64,000 nucleotides of DNA from contig OY762275.1 of NCBI GenBank assembly GCA_963665505.1, forward strand, positions 930,001 to 994,000, read 5' to 3'. The notes under the pieces are model-generated. The model searched no databases. It worked only from the letters and a program-made list of their open reading frames with translations, and was not told the origin of the DNA. A program made the position numbers and the translations under genes. Origin of the DNA: QANA01 sp963665505 (lineage in GTDB: Bacteria > Bacillota > Clostridia > Christensenellales > Christensenellaceae). Within the stretch, counting starts at the first letter, position 1. Each line of letters starts with the position of its first letter. Positions 9,901 through 18,626 of the stretch are shown here, one piece after another.

Positions 9901-12900
9901 CTTTTACGACAGGTACGGCTTGGTTTGATTGCCTGCAGCTTGAAGAAGGTTCGGTCGTAAACCGCTATAACATCATTGATAACGCTGATTTTGATTATGC
10001 CACGAGTGGTGTTCCGGACAAATGGACAAGGGTGAATTGCGGGGCGAGCGATGTAGTCATAACAACGTCGGATAGCTCCAACCCGGATTATATGAGCGAC
10101 AGCAGGTTCAAGCTGGTAGGGGATCCCGCTGTAAGCAAATATATTGACCAAACAATCTATCTCTCGGGCGCAGAAGGCGATTGTTTCGTTGCGGGCGCAT
10201 GGGGGAAAGGGGATAGCGTACACTTAACTGGGGGAAGAAAATTTGGCATCGCCCTATATATCGATTATACAGACCCGCAATATGGGAACGAATGGGTAGT
10301 GATTCCTTTTTCAGAATGTAGCGGTGAGTGGCAGTATGTTTGTTCTGCAATAGTGGCCCAACATGACTACCAGAGTATATTGGTGCGTGTCGAATACCAT
10401 TTGAATGCTAATATCGCCGAGTTTGATGGAATACAATTATACAAAGAATCGTTTGGGAATACCTATAGCTATGATGCCGATGGGAACATCGTATCGATAA
10501 CAGATGCGGGAAACAGAGAAGAGCAGTTCCAGTATACGAACAATAATCTCACGAGGTATATCGATCCGCAGGGCAATGAATTTACCTATACATATGATGG
10601 AAATCATAATCTTCTTACCGCAACAAGCGCGGAAGGGGTGGTATATACCTATACATATGATGGCTATGGGAATGTGACGTCTGCGAAGGTTGGCGATGCT
10701 CTCAGTTATATACGCGCAACGGTAAACTATGATGGCGGCGGGAATTATGTGGATTACGTAACGGATCCGTTCGGGAACCAGTTGAACTATACGTACGACA
10801 CGTATAAAGGCACCTTGACAAGCGTGACCGACCCTCTGAATTACACGACCAATTATGTGTATGACAGTGATACGGACATGCTGACCGGGACGAGTATGGC
10901 TTCGGGCGGGACGACGGTTTCCAGCAGTTATACGTATACCGATGACCGTTTAACGGAAGTATCTCATAATGCTCCCAACAGCGGGTCGGTAGACTATACG
11001 TTCTCATATAACACGCTGGGTTGGAACACCGGTACGAGCGTCGGGGCACAATCTTTGATTACCAGGAGTCTGGAGGAGAATACCGGGCGGCTCAACAGCG
11101 TTACTTATGGAAACGGGCAAACGCTGAGCTATACGTATGATGCGTATGACCGGGTGATAAAGGTATCGCAGGGAGCGACCGATCTGTATGCATATGAATA
11201 TGACAACAGCGGAAACGTCGGATACGTGAAGGATTATGTGCAGAATGCGGAATACCGGTACGAATATGACAGCCTGAACAGGTTGGGCATGATCACGAAG
11301 AAAGACAGTGCGGGAACATGTACGACCACGTATTCCTACAATAATGTAGATAGCGTTTCCTCTTTTAAGGAAAAGATCTACGGAACAGACTACGAAACTA
11401 CATATACATACGACGATGACGGCAAGGCGGATACAAGCGCGTTCGGTACCTACAGTATTGATAATGCATACAATGCAACGCTGGGGACGCTCACCGGTAC
11501 TTCCATTAAAAACGGTGCGAACACGATTTACAGCACAAGCATTGGGTATGAGGCCGGGGATGGAACCACCTCCGTAAATTCCGGCAGGGTATCATCCATT
11601 ACAAACGGGGCGGAGACGCTGAGTTATACATATGACGACCGTGGCTATATTACCCGTATTCAAAAAGATGCCAACAATTATTCGGAATACCGCTATGACG
11701 CGTTTGGCCAGCTGATACGTGAGAACTATAGGTGGGGAGGCACAAGCTACACGGTATTGTACACGTATGATGTCGGCGGGAACATCCTATCCAAAGGGCA
11801 GTATGCGTTTGTGGCGGGCGACGGTGCGGTAGGTGCTGCAATTGATACGATTGCATACACATACGACGCAACGTGGAAAGATAAGCTTGCCTCGTATGAC
11901 GGGGTCGGGATCACGTATGACAATATAGGCAACCCGACGGACGACGGCACATGGGAATATACATGGACGCAGGGCAGAAAACTGCAGCAAATGACGGACG
12001 GTGCCACAACGGCCAGCTTCAAGTATAACGATGACGGGATCCGCACCGAAAAAACAGTAAACGGGACGACCACCAAATATAATGTGGTTGGCGGGAATGT
12101 GACCTGGGAAAAGACCGGCGCGAGCAACCCCATTTATTTCCTTTATGATGCGAGCGGCAGCCTTTGGGGCCTCAAATACACGGACGGGAACCTGTATTTC
12201 TATGTATACAATGCCCAGGGAGATATCATAAAAATTGTTAACAGCAGCGGCACTGTTGTGGTAGAATATGGGTATGACGCGTGGGGCAACCTGCTGTTCA
12301 CATCGGGCAGTATGGCCGGCACGCTCGGGGCAGACAACCCGTTCAGATACCGCGCCTACTACTATGACGACGAGACGGAGCTCTACTACCTGAACAGCCG
12401 GTATTATGATCCCGAATGGGGCCGGTTCATCAATGCGGATTCTCAGTTAAATCTTCAGTCTGGGCTGACAGGTACGAATCTGTTTTGCTATGGCGGGAAC
12501 AATCCTGTTAATACGATAGATTCTACTGGTCATATGTTTATGTTTCTAACGGCTATTATAGGTGCTGTTGCAGGTGCAATTATTGGAGGCGTGGTTGCCG
12601 CAGCAAAGGGAGAGAGTGTTGTCAAAGGCGCCCTGATCGGAGCTGCCGTAGGCGGCTTGGTAGGTCTTGGGGTAGGAGCAGCTACTGGAGTTTTATTAGC
12701 AGGGAGCGCTACAGCATCCACAGCGGCAGTCATGACTGGGGGCAGTGCGTTGATGACAACTGTAACTGGAGGAGGAATTACTGCCGGAGCGAAAATGATA
12801 TCCGACAATGTATCTCAAGCTATAAGTAAGACACCACAAGTTTTTTGGTCAGGAGGAAATGTAGCTAAAAATGTTGCGAAAAGTTTTGCTTCATCCTCAG

Positions 12901-13163
12901 AAGTTAGTGGTAAAACTTTAGAAACGACACGGTTAGGGCAGTATCTAGAATCTATTGATGCATCTTTTAAGATGTGGCAAGCTGCTTCCTCTAATTTCGC
13001 AAATATAGCTAATAGTACTGGAAGTGTAATTTATTCGATTCAAAATTCTGCTGGCGTTTTTCTGAAAAGCGTGTGGGCGACAATTGAGTATCCGTTGTTG
13101 TCTGGAAATAACATTATTTATGGTGTAGTAACGTCAGATAGCATAATACAAATTATGCCATAG
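6972..13163 (+). CDS. WapA-like secreted RHS/YD-repeat polymorphic toxin
   Basis: A 2063-residue protein with a Sec signal (about 1-35: KKLIS then a hydrophobic stretch, cleavage near TVFAVS). Next come a DNRLRE-type wall-binding domain (about 330-510), the start of the RHS shell, two carbohydrate-binding-like beta domains (about 845-1165), many YD repeats (about 1165-1790), and the RHS core PFRYRAYYYDDETELYYLNS...WGRFINAD (about 1790-1823). Then NNPVNTIDSTGH, a Gly/Ala-rich hydrophobic segment (about 1856-1917), and a variable tip with VFWSGGN...KTLE...W...E (about 1956-2063). Family knowledge: such shells enclose and deliver C-terminal toxins to neighbouring cells. I have seen the FWSGG-type tip in other polymorphic toxins but cannot assign its activity. 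The GGAAAGGG site supports the start. Confidence 0.9.
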   Translation: MKSSIFKKLISTVLIFCFVFEMNYTQIRTVFAVSNADNDSNVSDVNEPDTDQEALYVSTDNEGYTELTDKREESTKYFLLDSGRYEAVKYGVPVHYLEGDEYVDIDNRLSLETDENGLKYYTNNANDFKASFSAVLSDAWAAGISKEGYEMKWALEGTTEDISAEESTYLTEDSWNQLNEGEQRRNLPNISSQVVYSGVFPATELNYQLIGNVLKENIKIYGYSGENKIQQKISLKNLELIQKEDGTIVAIDPNDKEKEIFYLLSPYAVDSGVEIDYNDSIKVTLTNVKDIEDDAAKAHPLIADATNTYILTYTLDLEWLQTVTYPITIDPTVTTSIDDSDIADTRINQNYPNQNYYNSYIMCTGRGSSSGINYSLVEFSNMPVLSSAEMVVYSGLRLKKPSTSSAASKVAVHEITSSWNEMTVTWNTKPTFDSTVEDYCNVNTAAGGTYEWNITHIAKRWYTGGTNNGLLLKGTTDTTAYNEWYTTSATFGEVPYAYFVYVNYSGLESYWDYTSASIGRGGTASVNLYNGNLIYTHTDISKTGNRMPVTIAHVFNSTTKDANDSSMLYGNGWRTNYDQRIAYVNIGGTNYYKYTDGDGTEHYFVYYNDEWVSEDGLNFDLIIHANDITIQDKTEDKLVFYLPTNPSKPGFLNYIVDSNGNQQTVDYDANNRIRGIIYNGGEVLFQRDVNNYLYKIREEVSSGTYRETTFTYNNSKLVTITYPDAEQTNFTYDANGNIDYVTGIDGKKIDLSYLSSSPYRVSYMDESTATEDGGEISFSYDFNLTKLTDSEGREAEYQFNDYGNTVCVIAPDGSAAYTQYGTTSTGGDMSKITSASNSQKFGKNYLRNSNMESASDWLIGSYLGTGTHGYSTDQKYLGTRSIKLTNTDVSDYQWTEQRFDLEKGKTYTLSGYIKTENVAYVGEGAFLDVFFYTGEGQLTGTWSPQVYGTNDWQRYSLTFTLPADSTTTNCGVNCKLSFTTGTAWFDCLQLEEGSVVNRYNIIDNADFDYATSGVPDKWTRVNCGASDVVITTSDSSNPDYMSDSRFKLVGDPAVSKYIDQTIYLSGAEGDCFVAGAWGKGDSVHLTGGRKFGIALYIDYTDPQYGNEWVVIPFSECSGEWQYVCSAIVAQHDYQSILVRVEYHLNANIAEFDGIQLYKESFGNTYSYDADGNIVSITDAGNREEQFQYTNNNLTRYIDPQGNEFTYTYDGNHNLLTATSAEGVVYTYTYDGYGNVTSAKVGDALSYIRATVNYDGGGNYVDYVTDPFGNQLNYTYDTYKGTLTSVTDPLNYTTNYVYDSDTDMLTGTSMASGGTTVSSSYTYTDDRLTEVSHNAPNSGSVDYTFSYNTLGWNTGTSVGAQSLITRSLEENTGRLNSVTYGNGQTLSYTYDAYDRVIKVSQGATDLYAYEYDNSGNVGYVKDYVQNAEYRYEYDSLNRLGMITKKDSAGTCTTTYSYNNVDSVSSFKEKIYGTDYETTYTYDDDGKADTSAFGTYSIDNAYNATLGTLTGTSIKNGANTIYSTSIGYEAGDGTTSVNSGRVSSITNGAETLSYTYDDRGYITRIQKDANNYSEYRYDAFGQLIRENYRWGGTSYTVLYTYDVGGNILSKGQYAFVAGDGAVGAAIDTIAYTYDATWKDKLASYDGVGITYDNIGNPTDDGTWEYTWTQGRKLQQMTDGATTASFKYNDDGIRTEKTVNGTTTKYNVVGGNVTWEKTGASNPIYFLYDASGSLWGLKYTDGNLYFYVYNAQGDIIKIVNSSGTVVVEYGYDAWGNLLFTSGSMAGTLGADNPFRYRAYYYDDETELYYLNSRYYDPEWGRFINADSQLNLQSGLTGTNLFCYGGNNPVNTIDSTGHMFMFLTAIIGAVAGAIIGGVVAAAKGESVVKGALIGAAVGGLVGLGVGAATGVLLAGSATASTAAVMTGGSALMTTVTGGGITAGAKMISDNVSQAISKTPQVFWSGGNVAKNVAKSFASSSEVSGKTLETTRLGQYLESIDASFKMWQAASSNFANIANSTGSVIYSIQNSAGVFLKSVWATIEYPLLSGNNIIYGVVTSDSIIQIMP

Positions 13164-13176
13164 AAAGAGATTGTTA

Positions 13177-13653
13177 ATGGGAAACTATTTTTTAATGAGT
13201 TTTAGATTTAATAAACAAAAATATGCTGACTTTGGACTAGTTCAAACGAACAAGCCTGAGATTTTTAAAAGAGATAGTGATTGCTCACTTTGGAAGTTTA
13301 GGCCACTATATAATTTTGGATGGGGTAAGGAAAACGGATATTGCAAAATTCCAATTCCAGGTTTTAATAAGCTTGTAGATATTATCCTTTATTCTAAAAA
13401 TAAAGATGATAAATATGGAGCAGCAGCGGTAATACTTGATGACTTTAGCGATGTTCTGCTAGACAAATGTTTTGAAATACTAAATAATGAAAAAAATTTA
13501 AAAAAGTATTCGAATTTCTTTGAGATTCTTCAATTACAAGATTCCCTTAACAGAAGTTCAATAATTGGTAAAAGCTATTCCCGTATAGCGGATGATTTCA
13601 ACAGATGGGAAATTGTAGCTAAAAAAGTTTCTAAGTTATTAAAATCAAAATAG
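13177..13653 (+). CDS. Candidate immunity protein for the full-length RHS toxin
   Basis: A 158-residue soluble, Lys/Asn/Phe-rich protein beginning 14 bases after the toxin stop, the position of immunity genes in RHS/WapA loci. No signal or membrane segment is seen, so it should neutralise a cytosolic toxin. A TTG at 13171 is an alternative start; the ATG at 13177 is better spaced from AAAGAGA. No named family is recognised; the role is inferred from position. Confidence 0.55.
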   Translation: MGNYFLMSFRFNKQKYADFGLVQTNKPEIFKRDSDCSLWKFRPLYNFGWGKENGYCKIPIPGFNKLVDIILYSKNKDDKYGAAAVILDDFSDVLLDKCFEILNNEKNLKKYSNFFEILQLQDSLNRSSIIGKSYSRIADDFNRWEIVAKKVSKLLKSK

Positions 13654-13756
13654 TAAGATTTATCTAAATAAATTTCCGGATTGTGCTTGGTAAATCCGGG
13701 ATGGTCTAAATTATGATGTTTCTGGGAACTACTTTTAAAAGCGGCTATACGGTTTT

Positions 13757-13804
13757 AAAACTCCGAATGCGTATAAAATTGTAGGTGGGTTTTTATTCGC
13801 CTAA
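13757..13804 (+). pseudogene. Possible toxin-tip remnant
   Basis: A short frame reads KTPNAYKIVGGFLFA and stops at 13802-13804. Just upstream, in another frame, GYTV adjoins it. Such a Lys-Thr-Pro-Asn-Ala-Tyr-Lys tail resembles the last residues of some RHS toxin tips. The 13654-13842 interval otherwise shows no gene. Confidence 0.25.
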
Positions 13805-13842
13805 ATACTAGACATGAGAGGGTGTAATAAGGTAATAATGAA

Positions 13843-14023
13843 GATTGGTTGGGAAGCGATACCGAACCAGCATACGGAGGACAACTTTATTGAAGAGATC
13901 AAAAACAGGCGCCTTGCAAATAACGGCCAATGGAATGATGATTTGTTTGCGGTCAGATTTTTAATGGCAGATCTTAGTGAAATAAAAATCATCTGTGAAA
14001 GCATTGACGCCGGCATTTACTAA
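13843..14023 (+). pseudogene. 5'-truncated copy of the cassette C immunity gene
   Basis: About 58 codons, WEAIPNQHTEDNFIEE... to ...ESIDAGIY, are nearly identical to the C-terminal half of the gene at 16504-16908. The similarity begins abruptly at TTGGTTGGGAAGC (13843) and runs past the stop into the following spacer. An upstream ATG at 13814 gives only unrelated residues. It marks a recombination scar: this immunity fragment sits directly before an RHS core copy, as the full copy does at 17 kb. Confidence 0.75.
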
Positions 14024-14070
14024 ACATACATATTTATTGCAAAGCTAAAGAAAGTTGTCGGTAAAATGGA

Positions 14071-14104
14071 CGGTGCCACCTTTAAAGGTGGCACCGTTTC
14101 TTTC
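14071..14104 (+). terminator. Cassette hairpin terminator
   Basis: CGGTGCCACC pairs with GGTGGCACCG around TTTAAA, followed by TTTCTTTCT. Related hairpins stand before the RHS core copies at 17.0, 18.6 and 21.3 kb. Confidence 0.7.
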
Positions 14105-14118
14105 TGATCTCCTGTTGC

Positions 14119-15051
14119 CGGTAGGCTTTGGGGTCTCAAATATACAGACGGGAACCTGTATTTCTATGTATACAATGCTTTAGGGAGATATCCTGAAAAT
14201 TAGTAACAGCGGCGGCACTGTTGTGGTAGAATATGGGTATGAGGCATGGGGCAACCTGCTGTTCGCATCGGGCAGTATGGCCGGCACGCTCGGCGCGGAT
14301 AACCCGTTCAGATACCGTGGTTACTATTATGACGATGAGACGGGCTTTTATTCGTTACAATCTCGCTATTATGATCCGGAAATCGGTAGATTCATAAAAT
14401 GCGGATGGATATGTTTCCACAGGTCAAGATATACTTGGAAACAATATGTTTGCCTATTGTGGTAACAATCCTGTGAATCGTGCTGACCCATCAGGTCAGT
14501 TCTGGGGAATAGTGATTGGAGTTGCCTTAGTCGTTGGATTGGTTGCTTCATTATCTGGTTGCTCGGCAAGTAATAAACCTGCTTCAAAACCAGCGCCGTA
14601 TTCTGGCCAAGCTAATTGCTATGCGTATGCAATGAAACTTGAAAATGATCCAAGAACGGGTTCATCGTTCCAAAGAAAACCACAACCAGGAGAGTTTTCT
14701 GGGAATGGACTAACTGCACGTGACTTAAGAGGAAATACCGCAACAGTAAAAAATAATATTAATAAAAAAGTATCAGCCGATGCAAAAGTTCTAAAATTAA
14801 ATTATACAGAGGTTGATTCTGCAGATCATGTCGCAAAATCAGGAAACTGGGTTGTTGCTTTGGTCTATGCAACAGATGGTTCGGATTATCACTGGTACCG
14901 AAGAAACGATGATGGAACATAGTCACATAAGCCCGGATCAACTCCTATAATCAGTTGGGACGCTTCGGGTAATGCCATTACTGATCCAGCAACCTGTGAC
15001 AGAGGAATTTATGATGGATTTTTAGGGTATTATGAAGTAGGACCAAATTAA
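14119..15051 (+). pseudogene. Orphan RHS tip cassette B, papain-like cysteine hydrolase toxin, frameshifted and stopped
   Basis: The segment repeats about 280 bases of the full toxin's core (GADNPFRYRGYYYDDETG...). It has an early one-base insertion near 14190 and an extra A in the AAAA run at 14396-14399. The reading then moves to MFAYCGNNPVNRADPSGQFW, a hydrophobic stretch, and a tip with NCYAYAM (candidate catalytic Cys) and DYHWYRRNDDGT (candidate His). A TAG at 14920-14922 replaces what is normally Trp before SHKPGS; the frame continues with the family-like ...ITDPATCDRGIYDGFLGYY... to TAA at 15049. The fold call, papain-like/NlpC-type, rests on these motifs. No start codon or ribosome site precedes the core, so this is a silent and decayed cassette. 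Confidence 0.75.
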
Positions 15052-15061
15052 GGAGGACGGC

Positions 15062-15538
15062 ATGAAAAGAATTATTTCATTACTATTGCTTGTAATACTA
15101 CTTTTTTCCGGGTGTATGAGCAACGATGATTATATAAAAGGTGATAAAATGAGTGAAATTAACAATAAACATACTCCTTACATTGCTTTAAATACATTAT
15201 CGGCATATGAAATTGACGGTAACTATTTGGTCGTTGTAGAGGATAGTGGTATTGTCCAAAAGCTGGCAGAATTTTCATCTGAAAGAAAATGCAAAAGAGT
15301 ACAAAAAATCAAGCTCATTAAAGAAGTTGATATTAACCAGTTTCTAAATATGAATGTTGAAACATTAAAGAAAATGTTGGGGCAACCACACGCTGATATA
15401 GGAAGTGGATTCTATATACCTGCGTATATTACTGAAGATGCAAATTTGATCTCTTTCCAAATTGAGAATGATATTGTTTTTGAAGTAATTAAACGAGATC
15501 TAATTACCAACAAAATCATAAGTCAGATTGAGAATTAG
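15062..15538 (+). CDS. Lipoprotein, candidate immunity protein of cassette B
   Basis: 158 residues with a lipoprotein signal: KRIISLLLLVILLFSGC gives a lipobox LFSGC with Cys about 18. AAGGAGG lies 5 bases before the ATG, and the gene begins 10 bases after the final stop of cassette B. A lipid-anchored immunity protein would protect the outer face of the membrane, which fits a toxin acting on the wall. Family not recognised; the partnership is inferred from position. It remains intact although its toxin is broken. Confidence 0.6.
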   Translation: MKRIISLLLLVILLFSGCMSNDDYIKGDKMSEINNKHTPYIALNTLSAYEIDGNYLVVVEDSGIVQKLAEFSSERKCKRVQKIKLIKEVDINQFLNMNVETLKKMLGQPHADIGSGFYIPAYITEDANLISFQIENDIVFEVIKRDLITNKIISQIEN

Positions 15539-15546
15539 AGACGATT

Positions 15547-15805
15547 TTAGCTGCTTCCATTAATTAACCCCGCAAACCTCCACACAATGGTAATTTCCTG
15601 TACCATCTGACCATCCACTTTTTCCACATGCCCAACCTGAATTATCTCAATAAGTTTATTGAGTATTAAAGGTGTGAGATTGTCAATGTTCAGATAGTCG
15701 CGAATGATTTTCCGTAGCTTTTCGGTCTTTGTCTGGTAGTCGCTCTGAACTCCCAGCTCGAAATCAAGTGCATTCAGCTTTTGCAGGATTTCCACCCGCT
15801 CGGAC
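15547..15805 (-). pseudogene. C-terminal remnant of a large serine recombinase
   Basis: The minus strand reads EILQKLNALDFEL...YQTKTEKLRKIIRDYL...LTPLILNKLIEIIQVGHV...ITIVWRFAGLI, then TAA. This matches the C-terminal part (DUF4368-like) of TnpX/TndX-type serine recombinases by pattern. The catalytic domain is absent and a stop lies just upstream of the fragment. A second copy lies at 20015-20245. Each lies directly before a 5'-truncated toxin cassette. Confidence 0.65.
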
Positions 15806-15869
15806 TAATATTCGCCTGAAAACAATGTGTAATTTTCATCGGATATCAGTCCGGCAGCGTGACCTTCAA

Positions 15870-16499
15870 ACATGGGGCCGGTTTATCAATGCGGATAACC
15901 AAGTTGCGATCGGCAGTGACGTGACGGGTACGAATTTATTCACGTATTGTGGTAACAATCCCGTTAACAGAATGGATCCAACAGGCCATGAATGGTGGGA
16001 GGTTGCGCTTGGAGTCGTTGCTGCGGCAGCTCTCATTTTGGCGACTCTTGTTGCTGCTCCTGAATTAGCTGTAGCAGGAGGAGCTGTAATATCGACAGCA
16101 CTACAGGTCACCGTTTTGGCTGTTATGGCTGTATCACTAGTCGTAATTGCAGAAGCAGTGGCGGCGGAAGCAAGATCCAAGGATCGGTCAAAGGATAGAG
16201 CCGATGCAATTCCCGCAGTTCAATCGGAAACTGAAGAGAAAGATCCGGTTATTTTCCCTGAAAATCCATATGAATTTAACCCGGCTGGATTAGAGCTGGT
16301 TCCACGTGCGGGGACATCAAACGGGATATTATTAACTTGGATGTTAGGGAAAAAAACAATTTTTAGATGGGATGAAAACCCTAATAAAGAAGATGGCCCA
16401 CACTATCATATTGATAACGATCCTGTTTATGAAGACGCCCATTTTTACCCGGGAAGTATTGTCCCGGAACCCTATGCTACGATTTATTTTGGAGGTTGA
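15870..16499 (+). pseudogene. Orphan RHS tip cassette C (start-less)
   Basis: It begins in the last residues of the RHS core, TWGRFINADNQ, directly after the recombinase remnant; the rest of the core is lost. It continues FTYCGNNPVNRMDPTGHEWW, an Ala/Val-rich hydrophobic segment, a charged linker and a tip with NPYEFNPAGLEL...IFRWDENP...GPHYHIDND...PGSIVPEP to TGA. The His-rich tip suggests a hydrolase, but no family is recognised. The frame is intact, yet no ribosome site or start belongs to it, so it could only be expressed after joining a core. Four bases separate it from its immunity gene. Confidence 0.7.
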
Positions 16500-16503
16500 T
16501 AAA

Positions 16504-16908
16504 ATGGTTATAAACAAAGAGAATGCAAGTAGTCTTGGGTTTGGAGATTTATACGTACATGATCATTGGATCCGCTCCTTTGAGTTTGATATTCAAGAGA
16601 AAAGTCTGACAATCAAAATTTCAGAATACCGGAGTGCTCCTATTAAACTTGTATTACAATTCAAAAATGTGTTTGAACTTTCGTTTTCGTCTGTTCACGC
16701 AGTTATAGTATGGGCGAAGAGCCAGGTGCTTGGTTGGGAAGCGATACCGAACCAGCATACGGAGGATAACTTTATTGAAGAGATAAAAAACAAGTGCCTT
16801 GCAAATGACGGCCTATGGAATGATGATTTCTTTGCGGTCAGGTTTTTAATGGCAGATTTTAGTGAAATAAAAATCATTTGTGAAAGCATTGATGCCAGTA
16901 TCTACTAA
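16504..16908 (+). CDS. Candidate immunity protein of cassette C
   Basis: 134 residues, soluble. The start at 16504 follows GGAGG at 8 bases, and GGAGG overlaps the end of the toxin tip. The N-terminal half is beta-rich (FGDLYVHDHWIRSFEFD), the C-terminal half acidic. Its C-terminal part is duplicated at 13843-14023. Function is inferred from its place directly after a toxin tip. Confidence 0.6.
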   Translation: MVINKENASSLGFGDLYVHDHWIRSFEFDIQEKSLTIKISEYRSAPIKLVLQFKNVFELSFSSVHAVIVWAKSQVLGWEAIPNQHTEDNFIEEIKNKCLANDGLWNDDFFAVRFLMADFSEIKIICESIDASIY

Positions 16909-16961
16909 ACATATGTATATACGTATTCGTTGCAAAGATAAGAATTGTCTCGGCAAAATGG

Positions 16962-16997
16962 GCAGCGCCACCTGTGCGGGGGGCGCTGTCTCCTTCT
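16962..16997 (+). terminator. Cassette hairpin
   Basis: CAGCGCC pairs with GGCGCTG over a 12-base loop, followed by a short pyrimidine run. It stands in the same place as the 14071 hairpin relative to the following RHS core copy. Confidence 0.5.
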
Positions 16998-17000
16998 AAT

Positions 17001-17977
17001 CTCCTGTTGCCGGCAGCCTTTGGGGCCTCAAGTACACGGACGGGAACCTCTATTTCTATGTATACAATACCCAGGGAGATATCATAAAAATTATTAACAG
17101 CAGTGGCACTGTTGTAGTAGAATATGGGTATGACGCGTGGGGCAACCTGCTGTTCACATCGGGCAGTATGGCCGGCACGCTCGGGGCAGACAACCCGTTC
17201 AGATACCGCGGTTACTACTATGACGATGAGACGGAGCTCTACTACCTGAACAGCCGGTATTATAATCCTGAATGGGGCCGGTTCATCAATGCAGATGCAT
17301 TGATACGAACACATAGCGGCAGTGTATTTTCAACAAATATGTATGCCTATTGCGAAAACAATCCCGTAAACCATTCTGATTCCACTGGACAGTGGTTTGG
17401 GCTAGATGATTTGATTGCAGGAGCGGTAGGGGCAGTAGTAGGTCTTGCATCTCAACTTTTTAGTGATGTTGTAACCAGTGTATGTAGTGGTTCATGGCAA
17501 TTTTCCAGTTGGCAAACCTATGTTGGTGCTGGGGTAGGTGGCGCGGTTGGTGGAATTACAGCCATATATGCCGGACCGGTTGTTGGTGCCGCAGTATCAA
17601 ATGGTGTATCAACGCTAGTTGGACAGATACTTGAAAATGTTACGAGTGAGAAAAAACGATCAGCGGGGGAGATAGCGGCTAACACCGTTGTCGATGCAAC
17701 AATAGGTGCTGTTTTCAGTAAAGTTGTTCCAGTCAAAGTTTCTGGTACAACAATTGGGCGCAACTGTATGGATGCGGTATATAAATCTGGTCTAACGAAA
17801 TTAGGCAATAAAACCGTATCGAAAATGTCAACAAAAGTTATCGCTAAAGGAATTATGTCAGGTTTTATATCTGACTTAGGTATTTCTACGGCTATGGGAT
17901 TTAAAGGGCTTTTCGAACAATATGGTGTAGAGAAGAACTACTCACCGACAGAGGCAGTTTACTGGTGTACACCATAA
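17001..17977 (+). pseudogene. Orphan RHS tip cassette D (start-less)
   Basis: After TAA (16998-17000) one frame runs unbroken from SPVAGSLWGLKYTDGNL through the full core to WGRFINADALIRT, AYCENNPVNHSDSTGQW and a Gly/Val-rich hydrophobic domain. It ends with ...FEQYGVEKNYSPTEAVYWCTP. There is no start codon with a ribosome site before the internal Met at 17168. The hydrophobic tip paired with a membrane immunity protein suggests a membrane-active toxin, which is inference. This is the best preserved core copy in the array. Confidence 0.7.
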
Positions 17978-17991
17978 AAAAAGGAGATAGA

Positions 17992-18534
17992 ATGAATATT
18001 GGTGGAATTTTAACAGCAATTTTTGTGCCAGCTTGTAGTATACTCGTTCTTTTGGAAATCAAAAAAACAAATCGTAAGACAAGCAAGACGATGTCTGATG
18101 CGCATTTTATTATTACGATTCCCAAATTTGTTTTAATAGTAGGGATGGCCTGTGCTGTTGCGTCGATTGTGGTTTTGCTTTGCTTTACATTCTTTTCGGA
18201 AGAAATACCACATACTATTTTTTACATTACTTTTGGGTTATTCTTTTGGTTGGGAATGTATTTGGTTTTGAAAACACTGAAATTTAAGGTGATCGTGAAA
18301 GGAAAAGAAATAACGGTATACTCAATTTTCAAAAAAACTTATGTGTTTACCTTTGATGAGATCATTTCTGCAGTGCGTCAAGTCAAAGAAAATCAAGCAA
18401 AATCTGAAAGAATAGTTCTAAAAACGAAGTCCGGCAAAAAATTAATAGTGGAGAATACAGAAATATCCTATGAAAAATTTTTACAAAAAATTAAGATGGA
18501 AGTCAAAAGTGAATATTTATTTGGATTTGAATAA
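17992..18534 (+). CDS. Membrane immunity candidate of cassette D
   Basis: 180 residues with three hydrophobic helices (about 1-21, 48-70, 75-97) and a cytosolic C-terminal domain resembling a bacterial PH-like fold (KFKVIVKGKEITVYSIFKKTY). AAGGAG lies 6 bases before the ATG, 14 bases after the toxin stop. An immunity role follows from position; membrane location suggests protection at the membrane. Confidence 0.6.
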   Translation: MNIGGILTAIFVPACSILVLLEIKKTNRKTSKTMSDAHFIITIPKFVLIVGMACAVASIVVLLCFTFFSEEIPHTIFYITFGLFFWLGMYLVLKTLKFKVIVKGKEITVYSIFKKTYVFTFDEIISAVRQVKENQAKSERIVLKTKSGKKLIVENTEISYEKFLQKIKMEVKSEYLFGFE

Positions 18535-18573
18535 CTTTAAAATGTAACAAGGGACAACTTAAAAAATGTTGGA

Positions 18574-18614
18574 AAAAGATTGTGCCACCCATATGGGTGG
18601 CACAATCTTTTTTG
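18574..18614 (+). terminator. Strong cassette terminator
   Basis: AGATTGTGCCACCC pairs perfectly (14 bp) with GGGTGGCACAATCT around ATAT, with A and T tracts on both sides. It should work in both directions. Confidence 0.85.
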
Positions 18615-18626
18615 GTTTTATGCTGC

